Under the pieces are notes generated by a model. The model ran no database searches. It saw nothing but the letters and a program-made list of their open reading frames with translations, and was not told the DNA's origin. From Spirochaetaceae bacterium (GTDB lineage: Bacteria; Spirochaetota; Spirochaetia; Treponematales; Rectinemataceae): 64,000 nucleotides of DNA. Location of the stretch: assembly GCA_025356015.1 (NCBI GenBank), contig JANXYO010000145.1, positions 1-64,000 of the forward strand. Reading direction: 5' to 3'. This document shows positions 1 to 7,921 of this stretch, in pieces; the first letter of the stretch is position 1; every line of letters starts with the position of its first letter. Made by a program: the position numbers and the translations under genes.

Positions 1-282
1 GATGCGCGCGGCGGCCTCGTTGAGCTCGGTCGCCCGGCTTCCGAGGGCCTGCGCCGCGAGCCTGATGCTCGAGCCCCCGAAGCTGTTGCTCTCGATCATG
101 TCGGCGCCCGCGGCCACATAGCTGGCCGCGATCTCACGGACCACCTCGGGTCTCTCGGCGCACCAGAGCTCGGGGCATGAACCCGCCACGAGGCCCTTGG
201 CGTAGAGATATGAGCCCCAGGCCCCGTCGGAAACCAGAATCCTGCCGCCGGCGAGGGCGGCCCTGATCGATGTTCGTGCCAT
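1..282 (-). CDS. Homocysteine S-methyltransferase domain protein (3' part outside window)
   Basis: Reading leftward from the ATG at 282, the frame stays open to the window edge and gives about 94 residues. They match the start of the S-methyl_trans (MetH N-terminal) barrel: SDGAWGSYLYAKG, then CPELW, then YVAAGADMIESNSFGGSS. Family members move a methyl group to homocysteine, giving methionine. The zinc-binding cysteines lie further C-terminal, outside the window, so activity cannot be judged. The gene is last in a minus-strand run with rhaM, sugar ABC transporter genes and a UROD-family gene, and starts 56 bases after rhaM ends. A corrinoid-binding domain could follow beyond the edge, but that is inference. 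Confidence 0.8.
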   Translation of the reverse strand, partial: MARTSIRAALAGGRILVSDGAWGSYLYAKGLVAGSCPELWCAERPEVVREIAASYVAAGADMIESNSFGGSSIRLAAQALGSRATELNEAAARI

Positions 283-338
283 GGAGCTGAGGATAGCAGA
301 CGGGGACCGAGGCGGGAAGCCGCCAGGGAGCCCAAGGA

Positions 339-662
339 TCAGTCGCAGTGGAAGACTTCCTCCATCGAGGCCCACCATTCGCCCTCGGCGCGCGTGCCCA
401 GGGCCTCCTGGCAGGGGTCGGTGAGCTTCCACCAGGCCTGGGTCTCGGGATCGGCGGCCATCTTCGCCATGTCGGCCCCGAAGTCGGAGCCGACGTACTC
501 GAAGTAGCTGAAGAGGTAGCCGTCCTTTAGGTAGATGGAGTAGTTCCTGATCCCGCAGGCCCTGATCATGGCCAGGACCCCCGGCCAGGGCTCGGCGTGC
601 AGCCTCCGGTATTCCGCCTCTTTCTCGGCCTTCAGCCTTATGACCGATCCGTAGCGCCTCAT
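339..662 (-). CDS. rhaM: L-rhamnose mutarotase
   Basis: The product has 107 residues, the usual RhaM size of about 104. The family features are MRRYGSVIRLK at the N-terminus, an EYRRLHAEPWPGV segment with the conserved His, GIRNYSIYL, and a Trp pair (AWWKLTDPCQ). RhaM interconverts the alpha and beta anomers of L-rhamnose in the cytoplasm. A clear ribosome site (AAGGAGAAACC) precedes the ATG, 15 bases after the ABC ATPase ends. The operon context (sugar transporter, UROD-family protein) suggests a 6-deoxyhexose substrate. No RhaA, RhaB or RhaD gene lies in the window, so the pathway may not be plain rhamnose catabolism. Confidence 0.9.
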   Translation of the reverse strand: MRRYGSVIRLKAEKEAEYRRLHAEPWPGVLAMIRACGIRNYSIYLKDGYLFSYFEYVGSDFGADMAKMAADPETQAWWKLTDPCQEALGTRAEGEWWASMEEVFHCD

Positions 663-677
663 GGTTTCTCCTTCCGT

Positions 678-2183
678 TCAGGCCAAGTACTCGCCGATCA
701 TCCGGCCGACATCCTCGCTCGCATGATGGGTGGAGTTCAGGTCGGCGAGCTCGCCCACGATCCTGAACTCCTTGAAGACGAGGATGCGCCGCGCGAGGGA
801 TATCATCTCGGGCATGTCGGAGGAGATGAGGATCACGCTCTTGTCCTCCTCGCTGGCCATGCGCCAGATGAGCTCGTGGATCGAGGCCTTGGCCCCCACG
901 TCCACGCCCACGGTGGGCTCGTCGATGATGAGGATGTCGCAGTCGGCCACGAGCCACTTGGCGATCGAGACCTTCTGCTGGTTGCCGCCGGAGAGCTTCT
1001 CCACGCTTTGCATCGGGCTCGGCGTGCGGATCTCCAGCCGCTTGATCATCTCCTCGCCTCGCAGGCGCTCGGCCTTGGGGCTGAAGAAGGCCCTCAGCGC
1101 GCCCGCGAGCCTCTCCCACACCGTTATGGCGATGTTGGTGACCACCGAGGCCGAGAGGATGAGGCCCTCCTCCTTGCGGTTCTCGCTCACATAGCCGATC
1201 CGGTACTTGTGCAGGGCGTCGGAGACCGAGCGGATCCTGGCGGGGGCTCCGTGGACAAGCAGCTCGCCGGCGGTCCTGGGGTACTCGCCGATGATCGTCT
1301 TGGCGAGCTCCGTCCGGCCCGAGCCGACCAGGCCATAAAGCCCGAGGATCTCGCCCTTTCTCAGGGAGAGGCCCAGGCCGTCGAAGAACTCGCTCTTAAA
1401 GCCCCTCACCTCGAGGACGACTTCCTCGCCCGGCTCGGGCAGGAAGCCACGGTAGTCATCGCGCATCGTGCGGCCGATCATCATCTCGACGAGGCGGCCG
1501 CGCTCGAGTCCCGCGATGGGCCTCGTCTCGATGAGCTTCCCGTCGCGCAGGACGGTGACAGTGTCGCAGACCTCGAGCACCTCCTCGAGCTTGTGGGTCA
1601 CGAAGACCACGGCGACCCCTCCCTCCTTGAGCTTGTCCAGGAGGGCGAAGAGGGTCGCCGCCTCGTGGAGGGTGAGGGAGGAGGTGGGCTCGTCGAGGAG
1701 GAGGACCCTCGCCCCCGAGGAGAGGGCCCGCGCGATCTGGGCGAGCTGTTTCTGCGCAGCCGAGAGCCCGGCGATCGGCGCCCGTGAGGGCACATCCAGC
1801 CCGACCATGTCCATGTGGCACTGGGCCTGGGCGACGAGGGCCTTCCAGTCGACGAAGGGTCCCCGCGCGAAGTTCTCCAGCTTGTCCAGCATTATGTTCT
1901 CGGCGACCGAGGCCAGGGGCACGACCTGGATCTCCTGGTGCACGATGCTGATCCTGTTGCGGATCGCGTCGTGGTAGTCCTTGAGCACGAGCCTCTTCCC
2001 GTCAAGGAGGATCTCGCCCGAGTCGGGGCTGTAGATGCCGCACATGATTTTCATGAGGGTGGATTTGCCGGCCCCGTTCTCCCCGAGGAGGGCGTGGATC
2101 TCCCCGCCCCTGAGGTCGACCGAGACATCGTCGAGGGCGAGGACGCCGGGGAAGGACTTGGACACAGAGTGGATCTCTAGCAT
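678..2183 (-). CDS. Sugar ABC transporter ATP-binding protein (RbsA/MglA type)
   Basis: The product has 501 residues with two fused nucleotide-binding domains, the normal form in carbohydrate uptake transporters of the ribose/galactose/rhamnose group. The first domain has Walker A GENGAGKST, signature LSAAQKQLAQIARAL and Walker B VLLLDEP. The second has LYGLVGSGRTEL as a degenerate Walker A, signature LSGGNQQKVSIAKWL and Walker B ILIIDEPTVGVD. The open frame runs far upstream, but the ATG at 2183 starts the conserved LEIHSVSKSFPGV and has a GGAGG site. It energises the permease encoded upstream and would act at the cytoplasmic face. An 80-base gap separates it from the binding-protein gene. 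Confidence 0.95.
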   Translation of the reverse strand: MLEIHSVSKSFPGVLALDDVSVDLRGGEIHALLGENGAGKSTLMKIMCGIYSPDSGEILLDGKRLVLKDYHDAIRNRISIVHQEIQVVPLASVAENIMLDKLENFARGPFVDWKALVAQAQCHMDMVGLDVPSRAPIAGLSAAQKQLAQIARALSSGARVLLLDEPTSSLTLHEAATLFALLDKLKEGGVAVVFVTHKLEEVLEVCDTVTVLRDGKLIETRPIAGLERGRLVEMMIGRTMRDDYRGFLPEPGEEVVLEVRGFKSEFFDGLGLSLRKGEILGLYGLVGSGRTELAKTIIGEYPRTAGELLVHGAPARIRSVSDALHKYRIGYVSENRKEEGLILSASVVTNIAITVWERLAGALRAFFSPKAERLRGEEMIKRLEIRTPSPMQSVEKLSGGNQQKVSIAKWLVADCDILIIDEPTVGVDVGAKASIHELIWRMASEEDKSVILISSDMPEMISLARRILVFKEFRIVGELADLNSTHHASEDVGRMIGEYLA

Positions 2184-2263
2184 GGCGCCGCCCCCTCCAG
2201 AGGCCGGAAAGGCGGCCGCCCCCGCCCCCGGGGGGCGGCTCAGGCGGCGCGCGGGACCGGCGA

Positions 2264-3244
2264 TTACTTTGTCAGGTAGATCTTGGGAAGATCGGCCTTG
2301 ATCGCCTGGGTGACCTTCGTGAGGTCGGCCTTGTAGGTGCTGACATTGGCCTTGGTGACGAGGACGACGCCGGAGTCGACCTTGTACTTGCCGGCCGTCG
2401 GCTTCATGCCCTCGGAGAGGTACTTGAGGGCGAGCATGGAGAGGTAGCCGTGGCCGAAGGTGTTCTGGGCGATGGTCGCGTCGAGGTAGCCCTGGGAGAT
2501 CGCGCCGAGGATCACCGGGTCGTCGTCGATGCCCACGCCGAAGATGTGCTTCTTGCTCTTCATCTCGTAGTCGGTGAGGAACTTGGAGAGGGCCATCGTG
2601 GGGACGAAACCCGTGCACAGGATGCCGTTGACGAAGCCGCCGTTGCTGGCGACCGCGCCCTCGATCTTCTCGGCGGCCTCCTGCTCGGACTTGACGCCGG
2701 CGACCTCGATCATCTTCACGTTCGGGTACTTCTTGAGCACCTCGGCCACGCCGTCCTTGCGGAGCTTGGTGTTCGGGTCCTCGAGGACCTCGAGGAGGTT
2801 GACCATGGTGCCCTTGCCGCCCATCTTGCCGATGAGGAACTCGGCGGCCTTCATGGCCGCGGCCTTGACGTCGGTCATGACGGCGAAGCTCGCGGGCGTG
2901 GGCTCGAAGGTGGAGGCTCCGAAGTTGACGACCTTGCCGCCCTTCTTCACTATCTCGTCGTAGAGACCGTTGGCCGCGCTGGCGTCGGAGGGATAGACCG
3001 AGAAGAAGTTGTAGCCGTCGGCCGCGAGGGCGAGGACGCCGGTGTTCTCGCTGTCCATGTTCCAGTCCGGGCCGACCTGCTTCTTGATCGTGACCCCGTA
3101 GTCCTTCTCGAAGGCCTCGACCCCGAGCCTGACCGCGTCGAAGTAGGGATGGGGCGCCGAGACGTACCAGGCCATCTTCGCCGGAGCGGCGAACGCGACC
3201 GTGGCCGCCACGAGCACAATTGCGAGAGCGAAGAGCTTTCTCAT
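2264..3244 (-). CDS. Sugar ABC transporter substrate-binding protein
   Basis: The product has 326 residues and starts with a Sec signal peptide (MRKLFALAIVLVAATVAFA, then APAK). No lipobox Cys is evident, so it is probably a soluble periplasmic protein. The mature part has the Peripla_BP_4 pattern: PHPYFDAVRLGVEAFEKDYG, AADGYNFFSVYPSDA, FGVGIDDDPVILGAISQGYLDATIAQ. It should capture the sugar and deliver it to the permease of this operon. The start is fixed by an AAGGAGGTT site upstream; the longer open frame runs into the permease gene in another frame and is not used. Substrate is unknown; RhaM nearby points to rhamnose or a related 6-deoxysugar. Confidence 0.95.
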   Translation of the reverse strand: MRKLFALAIVLVAATVAFAAPAKMAWYVSAPHPYFDAVRLGVEAFEKDYGVTIKKQVGPDWNMDSENTGVLALAADGYNFFSVYPSDASAANGLYDEIVKKGGKVVNFGASTFEPTPASFAVMTDVKAAAMKAAEFLIGKMGGKGTMVNLLEVLEDPNTKLRKDGVAEVLKKYPNVKMIEVAGVKSEQEAAEKIEGAVASNGGFVNGILCTGFVPTMALSKFLTDYEMKSKKHIFGVGIDDDPVILGAISQGYLDATIAQNTFGHGYLSMLALKYLSEGMKPTAGKYKVDSGVVLVTKANVSTYKADLTKVTQAIKADLPKIYLTK

Positions 3245-3290
3245 GTTCCGAACCTCCTTGGAATACTTCGCGCGGGATACCCCGCGCTCG

Positions 3291-4280
3291 CTATAGCCTT
3301 CTTGATTTACCCGCGACCCCGGCGCGCAGCCACTCGACGAGGACCGCCAGGAGGATGATGCAGCCGAGGAAGGTCGACTCGAAGTACACGTTGACGCCGA
3401 GCATGATGAGACCGTTGCGCAGGAGGGCCATGAGGAGGCCCGAGAAGAGGAAGCCCAGGGCGCTGATCGTCCCGCCGGAGAGGGCAGTGCCGCCGATGAC
3501 CGTGACGGCGAAGGAGACGATGAGCCAGTCGCCGCCGGTCGCCGGCTGGGCCGTACCCATCCGCGAGATCCACAGGCAGGCCGCGATCGAGGCGAAGAGC
3601 CCCGAGAGGGTGTTCGCAAGGAGGAGCATCCTCCCGGTCTTGATGCCCGAGAGCCGGGCGGCCTCGGCGTTGCCACCGGTGGCGAGGAGCTTGCGGCCCA
3701 GGAGGGAGTAGCGGAAGGCGAGATACACGACGACGAGGGCGAAGCACATCAGGAAGACCATGTTCGGGACTCCGAGGACGTCGCCCTTGCCGAGCCTCGT
3801 GAACTCCCGGGGGATCTTCGAGTAGGGGCGGCCCTGGGAGATGCCGTTGACCAGGCCCTGGAAGATGAAGCTCGAGGCCAGGGTCACGACGAAGGAGTTG
3901 AGCTTGAAGCGGCTGATGAAGAAGCCGTTGAAGAGGCCGCAGAGGACCCCCGTGGCGAGGCCCAGGATGACGGCGATCCAGGGCTCGATGCCCAGGATCT
4001 CGATCGAATGACCTATGACCACGACCGTGAGGCCGCCGATGGCGCCGAGCGAGAGGTTCATGCCGCCCACGATGACGACCAGGGCCTGCCCCAGGGCGAT
4101 GAAGACGTTCTGGGAGGCCGCGCGCCACACGTTGAACTGGTTGAAGGGCGTGAGGAAGTTCTGGGTGCCCAGGGAGAAGAGGACGAAGAGTACGGTCGTG
4201 GCCACAATGGCGCTGGCATCGGTGCGGCGCGTGAAGGCCCGCAGCAGGCCGGCGATCCCGCCCTTGTCTTGCTCGCTCAT
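3291..4280 (-). CDS. Sugar ABC transporter permease (BPD_transp_2)
   Basis: The product has 329 residues, many hydrophobic helices and the permease signature of the RbsC/RhaP group: GGMNLSLGAIGGLTVVVIGH, TGGNAEAARLSGI, and VSFAVTVIGGTALSGGTIS. Only one permease gene is present, so the transporter probably works as a homodimer with the double ATPase encoded two genes downstream. The ATG overlaps the end of the UROD-family gene in an ATGA arrangement (4277-4280), so the two are translationally coupled. It is an inner-membrane protein. Confidence 0.95.
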   Translation of the reverse strand: MSEQDKGGIAGLLRAFTRRTDASAIVATTVLFVLFSLGTQNFLTPFNQFNVWRAASQNVFIALGQALVVIVGGMNLSLGAIGGLTVVVIGHSIEILGIEPWIAVILGLATGVLCGLFNGFFISRFKLNSFVVTLASSFIFQGLVNGISQGRPYSKIPREFTRLGKGDVLGVPNMVFLMCFALVVVYLAFRYSLLGRKLLATGGNAEAARLSGIKTGRMLLLANTLSGLFASIAACLWISRMGTAQPATGGDWLIVSFAVTVIGGTALSGGTISALGFLFSGLLMALLRNGLIMLGVNVYFESTFLGCIILLAVLVEWLRAGVAGKSRRL

Positions 4281-5545
4281 CGCTGCCCCTTGTTGCCCGC
4301 GGCGCCGCCGTTGAATTCCGCCACCGCGTCGAAGAGCGCGACGACGTTCTCGGGGGGCACGTCGGGTAGAATGTTGTGCACGGTGTTGAAGACGAAGCCC
4401 CCGCCCGCCGAGAAGACCTCGAGGCGCTCGAGGGCCTGGCTCCTGACCTCGGCCGGGCTTCCGTTGTTCAGCACCACCCTCGTGTCAATGCCGCCGCCCC
4501 AGAAGACGACGTCGGCGCCGAACTCGCGCTTGAGCCTTTCGGGCTCCATGCCGCGGGCGTTGGTCTGGACCGGGTTGATGATCTCGAAGCCGGCGTCGAT
4601 GAGGTCTGGCAGGAGGAGGTCTATCGAGCCGCAGGAATGGAGGAAGGTGTGCATCGATGAGTGGTCGTGGACGTAGTCGCAGAGGGCCTTGTGCCTGGGC
4701 TTGAAGATGCTCCGGTAGAGGTCGGGGCGCATGAAGGGGCCCTGGTCGGTGCCGAGGTCGTCCCCGAAGCGCACGATGTCCACAAGGTCCCCCAGATGGG
4801 TGCAGACCTTCTCGAGGGTCGCCAGATGGCGCTCCATCAGGGCATCGATGAGGGACTCGACCTTCTCGGGCTCGAGCATGATGTCGACGAGGAAGTTGTC
4901 GATGCGGCGGAGGAAGGTCCCCCACTCGAAGAGGTTGCAGCCGACGACCACCATGATGGCCCTGTCGCTCTCGGCCCTGAGGCGCTGCGCGTTGCCGCGC
5001 ATCTCGTCCCAGAAGCCGGGCCGGGAGGCATTGTCCCAGGGCGAGTGCACCAGGGCCGACCAGAGCACCTTGCCCATGGCCTCGTCCAGGCCCGACCAGT
5101 CGGCGGGCCAGTCGTCCATGTAGGGGAAGCAGGTCTCGTCGTAGAAGGCTGCCCCCGCCGGCATCCTGGCGATCAGGGTGCCGTCCCGGTGGTAGGCGTT
5201 CCAGGACCCGTCGGGCATGGCCCTGGGTCTGAACCAGGCGGGGTACTGGGCGCTCTCCCCTGAGGGCAGGCTGATGTCGTACCAGTCAGCGTCCCTCGTG
5301 TTGAAGGTCCTGCCCAGGTCGACCACGTCCACGCCGAAGCGGTCGAGGGCCCAGTCCTCAGGCTGGGCGAGCTGCTGTACGACGTCGTAGACGCGGACGG
5401 CCCCGCCCTCGATGCCGAGGTGGCGCTTGGTCCGCGCGTAGGCCGTGGCGGAGATCCCCGAGCTCGGGGTCGAGCCGAGATCCACCGGCACGAGGTCGGG
5501 TTCCCGGTGCGCGATGGCCGAAAGCACACGTTCGCGGGAGGTCAT
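4277..5545 (-). CDS. Uroporphyrinogen decarboxylase-family protein (UROD/MtaA-like)
   Basis: The product has 422 residues and is the first gene of the minus-strand operon. It opens with MTSRERVLSAIAHREPDLVP, typical of the COG0407 UROD-like family that includes methyltransferases such as MtaA and CmuA. The metal-binding type motif is present: His303 and Cys305 in FLHSCGS. A second possible ligand is His390 in FNTVHNI before DVPPEN. No haem-synthesis gene is nearby; the transporter, RhaM and homocysteine methyltransferase suggest methyl transfer linked to sugar use rather than porphyrin decarboxylation. That role is inference. A GGAGG site precedes the ATG, and the promoter lies about 70 bases upstream. 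Confidence 0.85.
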   Translation of the reverse strand: MTSRERVLSAIAHREPDLVPVDLGSTPSSGISATAYARTKRHLGIEGGAVRVYDVVQQLAQPEDWALDRFGVDVVDLGRTFNTRDADWYDISLPSGESAQYPAWFRPRAMPDGSWNAYHRDGTLIARMPAGAAFYDETCFPYMDDWPADWSGLDEAMGKVLWSALVHSPWDNASRPGFWDEMRGNAQRLRAESDRAIMVVVGCNLFEWGTFLRRIDNFLVDIMLEPEKVESLIDALMERHLATLEKVCTHLGDLVDIVRFGDDLGTDQGPFMRPDLYRSIFKPRHKALCDYVHDHSSMHTFLHSCGSIDLLLPDLIDAGFEIINPVQTNARGMEPERLKREFGADVVFWGGGIDTRVVLNNGSPAEVRSQALERLEVFSAGGGFVFNTVHNILPDVPPENVVALFDAVAEFNGGAAGNKGQR

Positions 5546-5578
5546 GCTCCCTCCTCATCTGTCGTTCTGCCTGCTTGC

Positions 5579-5602
5579 TTAACCATGTTTAACCATTGTT
5601 AA
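5579..5602. promoter_or_regulatory. Tandem dyad operators upstream of the UROD/sugar operon
   Basis: Two overlapping copies of the same near-palindrome lie in the divergent gap: TTAACCATGTTTAA (5579-5592) and TTAACCATTGTTAA (5589-5602). The second is a perfect TTAAC-N4-GTTAA dyad. They sit just downstream of the minus-strand promoter, a position suited to repression. The LacI-type protein encoded on the other side of the gap is the obvious candidate binder. Confidence 0.6.
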
Positions 5603-5615
5603 GCATCATTTTCGC

Positions 5616-5643
5616 AGTCTAGCATGGTTTTGTGGGCTGTCAA
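5616..5643 (-). promoter_or_regulatory. Sigma-70-type promoter of the UROD/sugar operon
   Basis: On the minus strand, TTGACA (5638-5643) is followed after 16 bases by TAGACT (5616-5621). A TGC just before the -10 makes it an extended type. The predicted start is near 5609, so the tandem dyads fall at the beginning of the transcript. Confidence 0.65.
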
Positions 5644-5686
5644 CCGGGAAAGGCCGTCCTTGAGGGCCCATATCTGGATTTCTGGC

Positions 5687-5714
5687 TTGACTTGGCCAGC
5701 CAAATTGGTAAAAT
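5687..5714 (+). promoter_or_regulatory. Sigma-70-type promoter of the LacI-UROD gene
   Basis: TTGACT (5687-5692) and TAAAAT (5709-5714) are spaced by 16 bases. The predicted start near 5721 falls right at the dyad at 5722-5732 and about 25 bases before the ATG. Confidence 0.65.
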
Positions 5715-5721
5715 GTCGCAG

Positions 5722-5732
5722 TGGTTTAACCA
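5722..5732. promoter_or_regulatory. Dyad operator at the LacI-UROD start site
   Basis: TGGTTTAACCA is a perfect inverted repeat around one base and shares the GGTTTAACC core with the dyads at 5579-5602. Its place at the predicted transcription start suggests autorepression by the LacI-type protein. Confidence 0.55.
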
Positions 5733-5746
5733 AATCCGAGGGAGCA

Positions 5747-7870
5747 ATGAAGCCGTCGACCCTGAAGGACATCGCGCTCGCCGCAGAGGTATCGCTCGCA
5801 ACGGTCTCGCTGGCCCTCGCCGGCAAGGGCAGGATGTCGCCCGCCGTGCGCGAGCGGGTCCTCGCGGCGGCCAAGAGCCTTGATTACCACCGGAAGCCAG
5901 GGCCGAGGCGGGTTGCCCCCGCCGGAGCCTCCTCGCCCTTCGGCATCCTGTTCAGCATCGACCAGGACTGGGGCCTGGCCTGGTGGCTTGTCCGTCCGAT
6001 CGTGGAACAGCTCGAGTCGGAGATGCGCGCGAAGGGCAGGACGGTGGTCATGCTCCCCATGCGCCTCGACATGGAGGACGCGACCCTGGCCGCCAAGATC
6101 GAGGAGAGCCGCTGCGCCGGGGTCTTCTCCCTGCACTTCGCCCGCGAGAGCCTGTTCTCACGCCTTGAGTCGGCAGGCATAGCCGTCATCCTCATCATGA
6201 ACGGCTCCTTCCAGGACCGCTTCTCATCGGTCCTCGTCGACGATTTCCAGGGTGCCTACGAGGGGGCGAGCCACCTGATCAAGCTTGGCCACCGGGACAT
6301 GCTCTACGTCGACACCGACCGGCCCGGCCTGCCCGTGCTGAGCTCCGACCGCTTCATCGGCTTCCGCAAGGCCCTCGAGGAGAACGGCATCGAGCTTCCG
6401 CCGGAGCGTCACGTGCGCTTCATCATGGACGACTCGGGCTACCTCGAGAGCCTCATCCGGGGGATCTTCTCCTCCGAGCATAGGCCCACGGCCGTCTTCG
6501 CGATGGACGACGACGTGGCGATACGCGTCGTCGTCCATCTGCGGGCCATGGGCCTGCGCGTGCCCGAGGACGTCTCGATCCTCGCTCCCGGCGATGTCCT
6601 CAAGTACGGCGATCCCCATATCGCCCCGATCACCACGATGCGGATCAATACCCAGCTCATGGGCAGGATAGCCGCTGACCTGATGACGGAGCGGATCGCC
6701 CAGCCCTCCGGCGAGCCCCACGTTGTGAAGATCAAGCAGCAGCTTGTCCAGCGGGGCTCGACTAGGTCCGTGGCCCGCCGGCCCGGGCGGGCAGGCTCCG
6801 GGGAGGGCTTCGGAAGCGGCCGGGAGCGGGCCCTCGCCGCCTTTGAGCGAAGGCCGGACGCCCCCCTGGCGCGTTGGATCAGTGTCTCGCCGGAGTTCCT
6901 GTGCCGCGCGGCCGAGGTTCTGGGCCTCGACGAGGAGGGCTTCCGTCGCAGGGCGGGGGACGACTTCCGCCGCGTCGAGGCCGAGGGCCCGGCATCGCGC
7001 CTGCCCCTGCCCCCCGGCGCCAGCTCCGTCAGCCCCTTCGGCGTCGCGCGCAGCGGCCCGGGATACGGGCAGGGCCTCGCCCATCCCCTCGCGGGGCGTT
7101 TCACCGAGGCCGCCCTCCACGACCATCCCTGGCCCGACCCGGAACGAGTGGACGTGACCAAGCTCAGGGAGGGGATCAGGGCCTACGGGGGCGAGTACGC
7201 GGTGATCGGCGGCGACCCCTCGCCCTTCTGGCATGACGCGGTCGACCTGGTTGGAATGGAGAACCTGTACTTCCTCATGTACGACAACCCCGAGTTCGTC
7301 TCCGCCCTCCTCGCGAGGATCACCGACTACTACCTGGCCGTGTCGACGAGCATCTTCGAGGAGGCAGGAGACCTCATCGACCTGTTCTTCCTCAGGAACA
7401 ACTTCGGGAGCCAGTTGGGGCCCCTCCTGGGGACCGACCAGTTCAGGCGCTTCATCGAGCCCTGCCTCCGCAAGCTCGCCGAGTTGGGCCACCGCTACGG
7501 TATCAAGGTGATGCTCCACTCGTCGGGGAGCTTCAGGCCCCTCATCCCCCTCATCGCGGATTGCGGCATCGATGCCCTGCATCCCCTCCAGCCGGACTGC
7601 GCTGGCATGGGGGCATCGGGCCTCCTGCGCGATTTCGGGCAGCGCCTGGTGCTCTGCGGGGGCATAGACGCGAGGAACCTCGTGCTGCCGGGTCCGCCCG
7701 GGAGGGTGCGCGAGGGCACCCTGGCCGTGCTGCGCGACATGGGGGGAGCAGGTGGCTACATCGCCTCCGCCAGCGTCGAGGCCCTGCTCGACGACACTCC
7801 CCCCGAGCACGTCCTCGCGATGTGCGACGCCATCGAGGAGTACTCGCGCTCGATCCCGGGCCGCTCCTAG
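5747..7870 (+). CDS. LacI-family regulator fused to a UROD-like domain
   Basis: One uninterrupted frame of 707 residues holds two families. Residues 1-340 are a full LacI/GalR regulator: helix-turn-helix TLKDIALAAEVSLATVSLAL, periplasmic-binding-protein-like effector domain, and the usual C-terminal end LVQRGSTR. After a Gly/Arg-rich linker (about 341-358), residues 359-707 form a complete UROD-like domain from RERALAAFERRPD to DDTPPEHVLAM. At the motif that reads HSCGS in the neighbouring operon protein, this domain has HSSGS (591-595), so the Cys ligand is lost; the later His position is also replaced (SASVEAL). It may sense a ligand or partner rather than catalyse. The ATG at 5747 is chosen by the HTH start and a GAGGGAGCA site. 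It probably controls itself and the divergent sugar operon. Confidence 0.9.
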   Translation: MKPSTLKDIALAAEVSLATVSLALAGKGRMSPAVRERVLAAAKSLDYHRKPGPRRVAPAGASSPFGILFSIDQDWGLAWWLVRPIVEQLESEMRAKGRTVVMLPMRLDMEDATLAAKIEESRCAGVFSLHFARESLFSRLESAGIAVILIMNGSFQDRFSSVLVDDFQGAYEGASHLIKLGHRDMLYVDTDRPGLPVLSSDRFIGFRKALEENGIELPPERHVRFIMDDSGYLESLIRGIFSSEHRPTAVFAMDDDVAIRVVVHLRAMGLRVPEDVSILAPGDVLKYGDPHIAPITTMRINTQLMGRIAADLMTERIAQPSGEPHVVKIKQQLVQRGSTRSVARRPGRAGSGEGFGSGRERALAAFERRPDAPLARWISVSPEFLCRAAEVLGLDEEGFRRRAGDDFRRVEAEGPASRLPLPPGASSVSPFGVARSGPGYGQGLAHPLAGRFTEAALHDHPWPDPERVDVTKLREGIRAYGGEYAVIGGDPSPFWHDAVDLVGMENLYFLMYDNPEFVSALLARITDYYLAVSTSIFEEAGDLIDLFFLRNNFGSQLGPLLGTDQFRRFIEPCLRKLAELGHRYGIKVMLHSSGSFRPLIPLIADCGIDALHPLQPDCAGMGASGLLRDFGQRLVLCGGIDARNLVLPGPPGRVREGTLAVLRDMGGAGGYIASASVEALLDDTPPEHVLAMCDAIEEYSRSIPGRS

Positions 7871-7921
7871 GGGAGGGGCGGGAAGCCTAATCACCGCGGC
7901 TGGCCCTGCCGATCATTAGGT

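Noticed and set aside
597-1787. Long plus-strand frame over the ABC ATPase gene
   Set aside because: It is a mirror frame of a clear gene in GC-rich DNA and its translation is low-complexity and matches no family.
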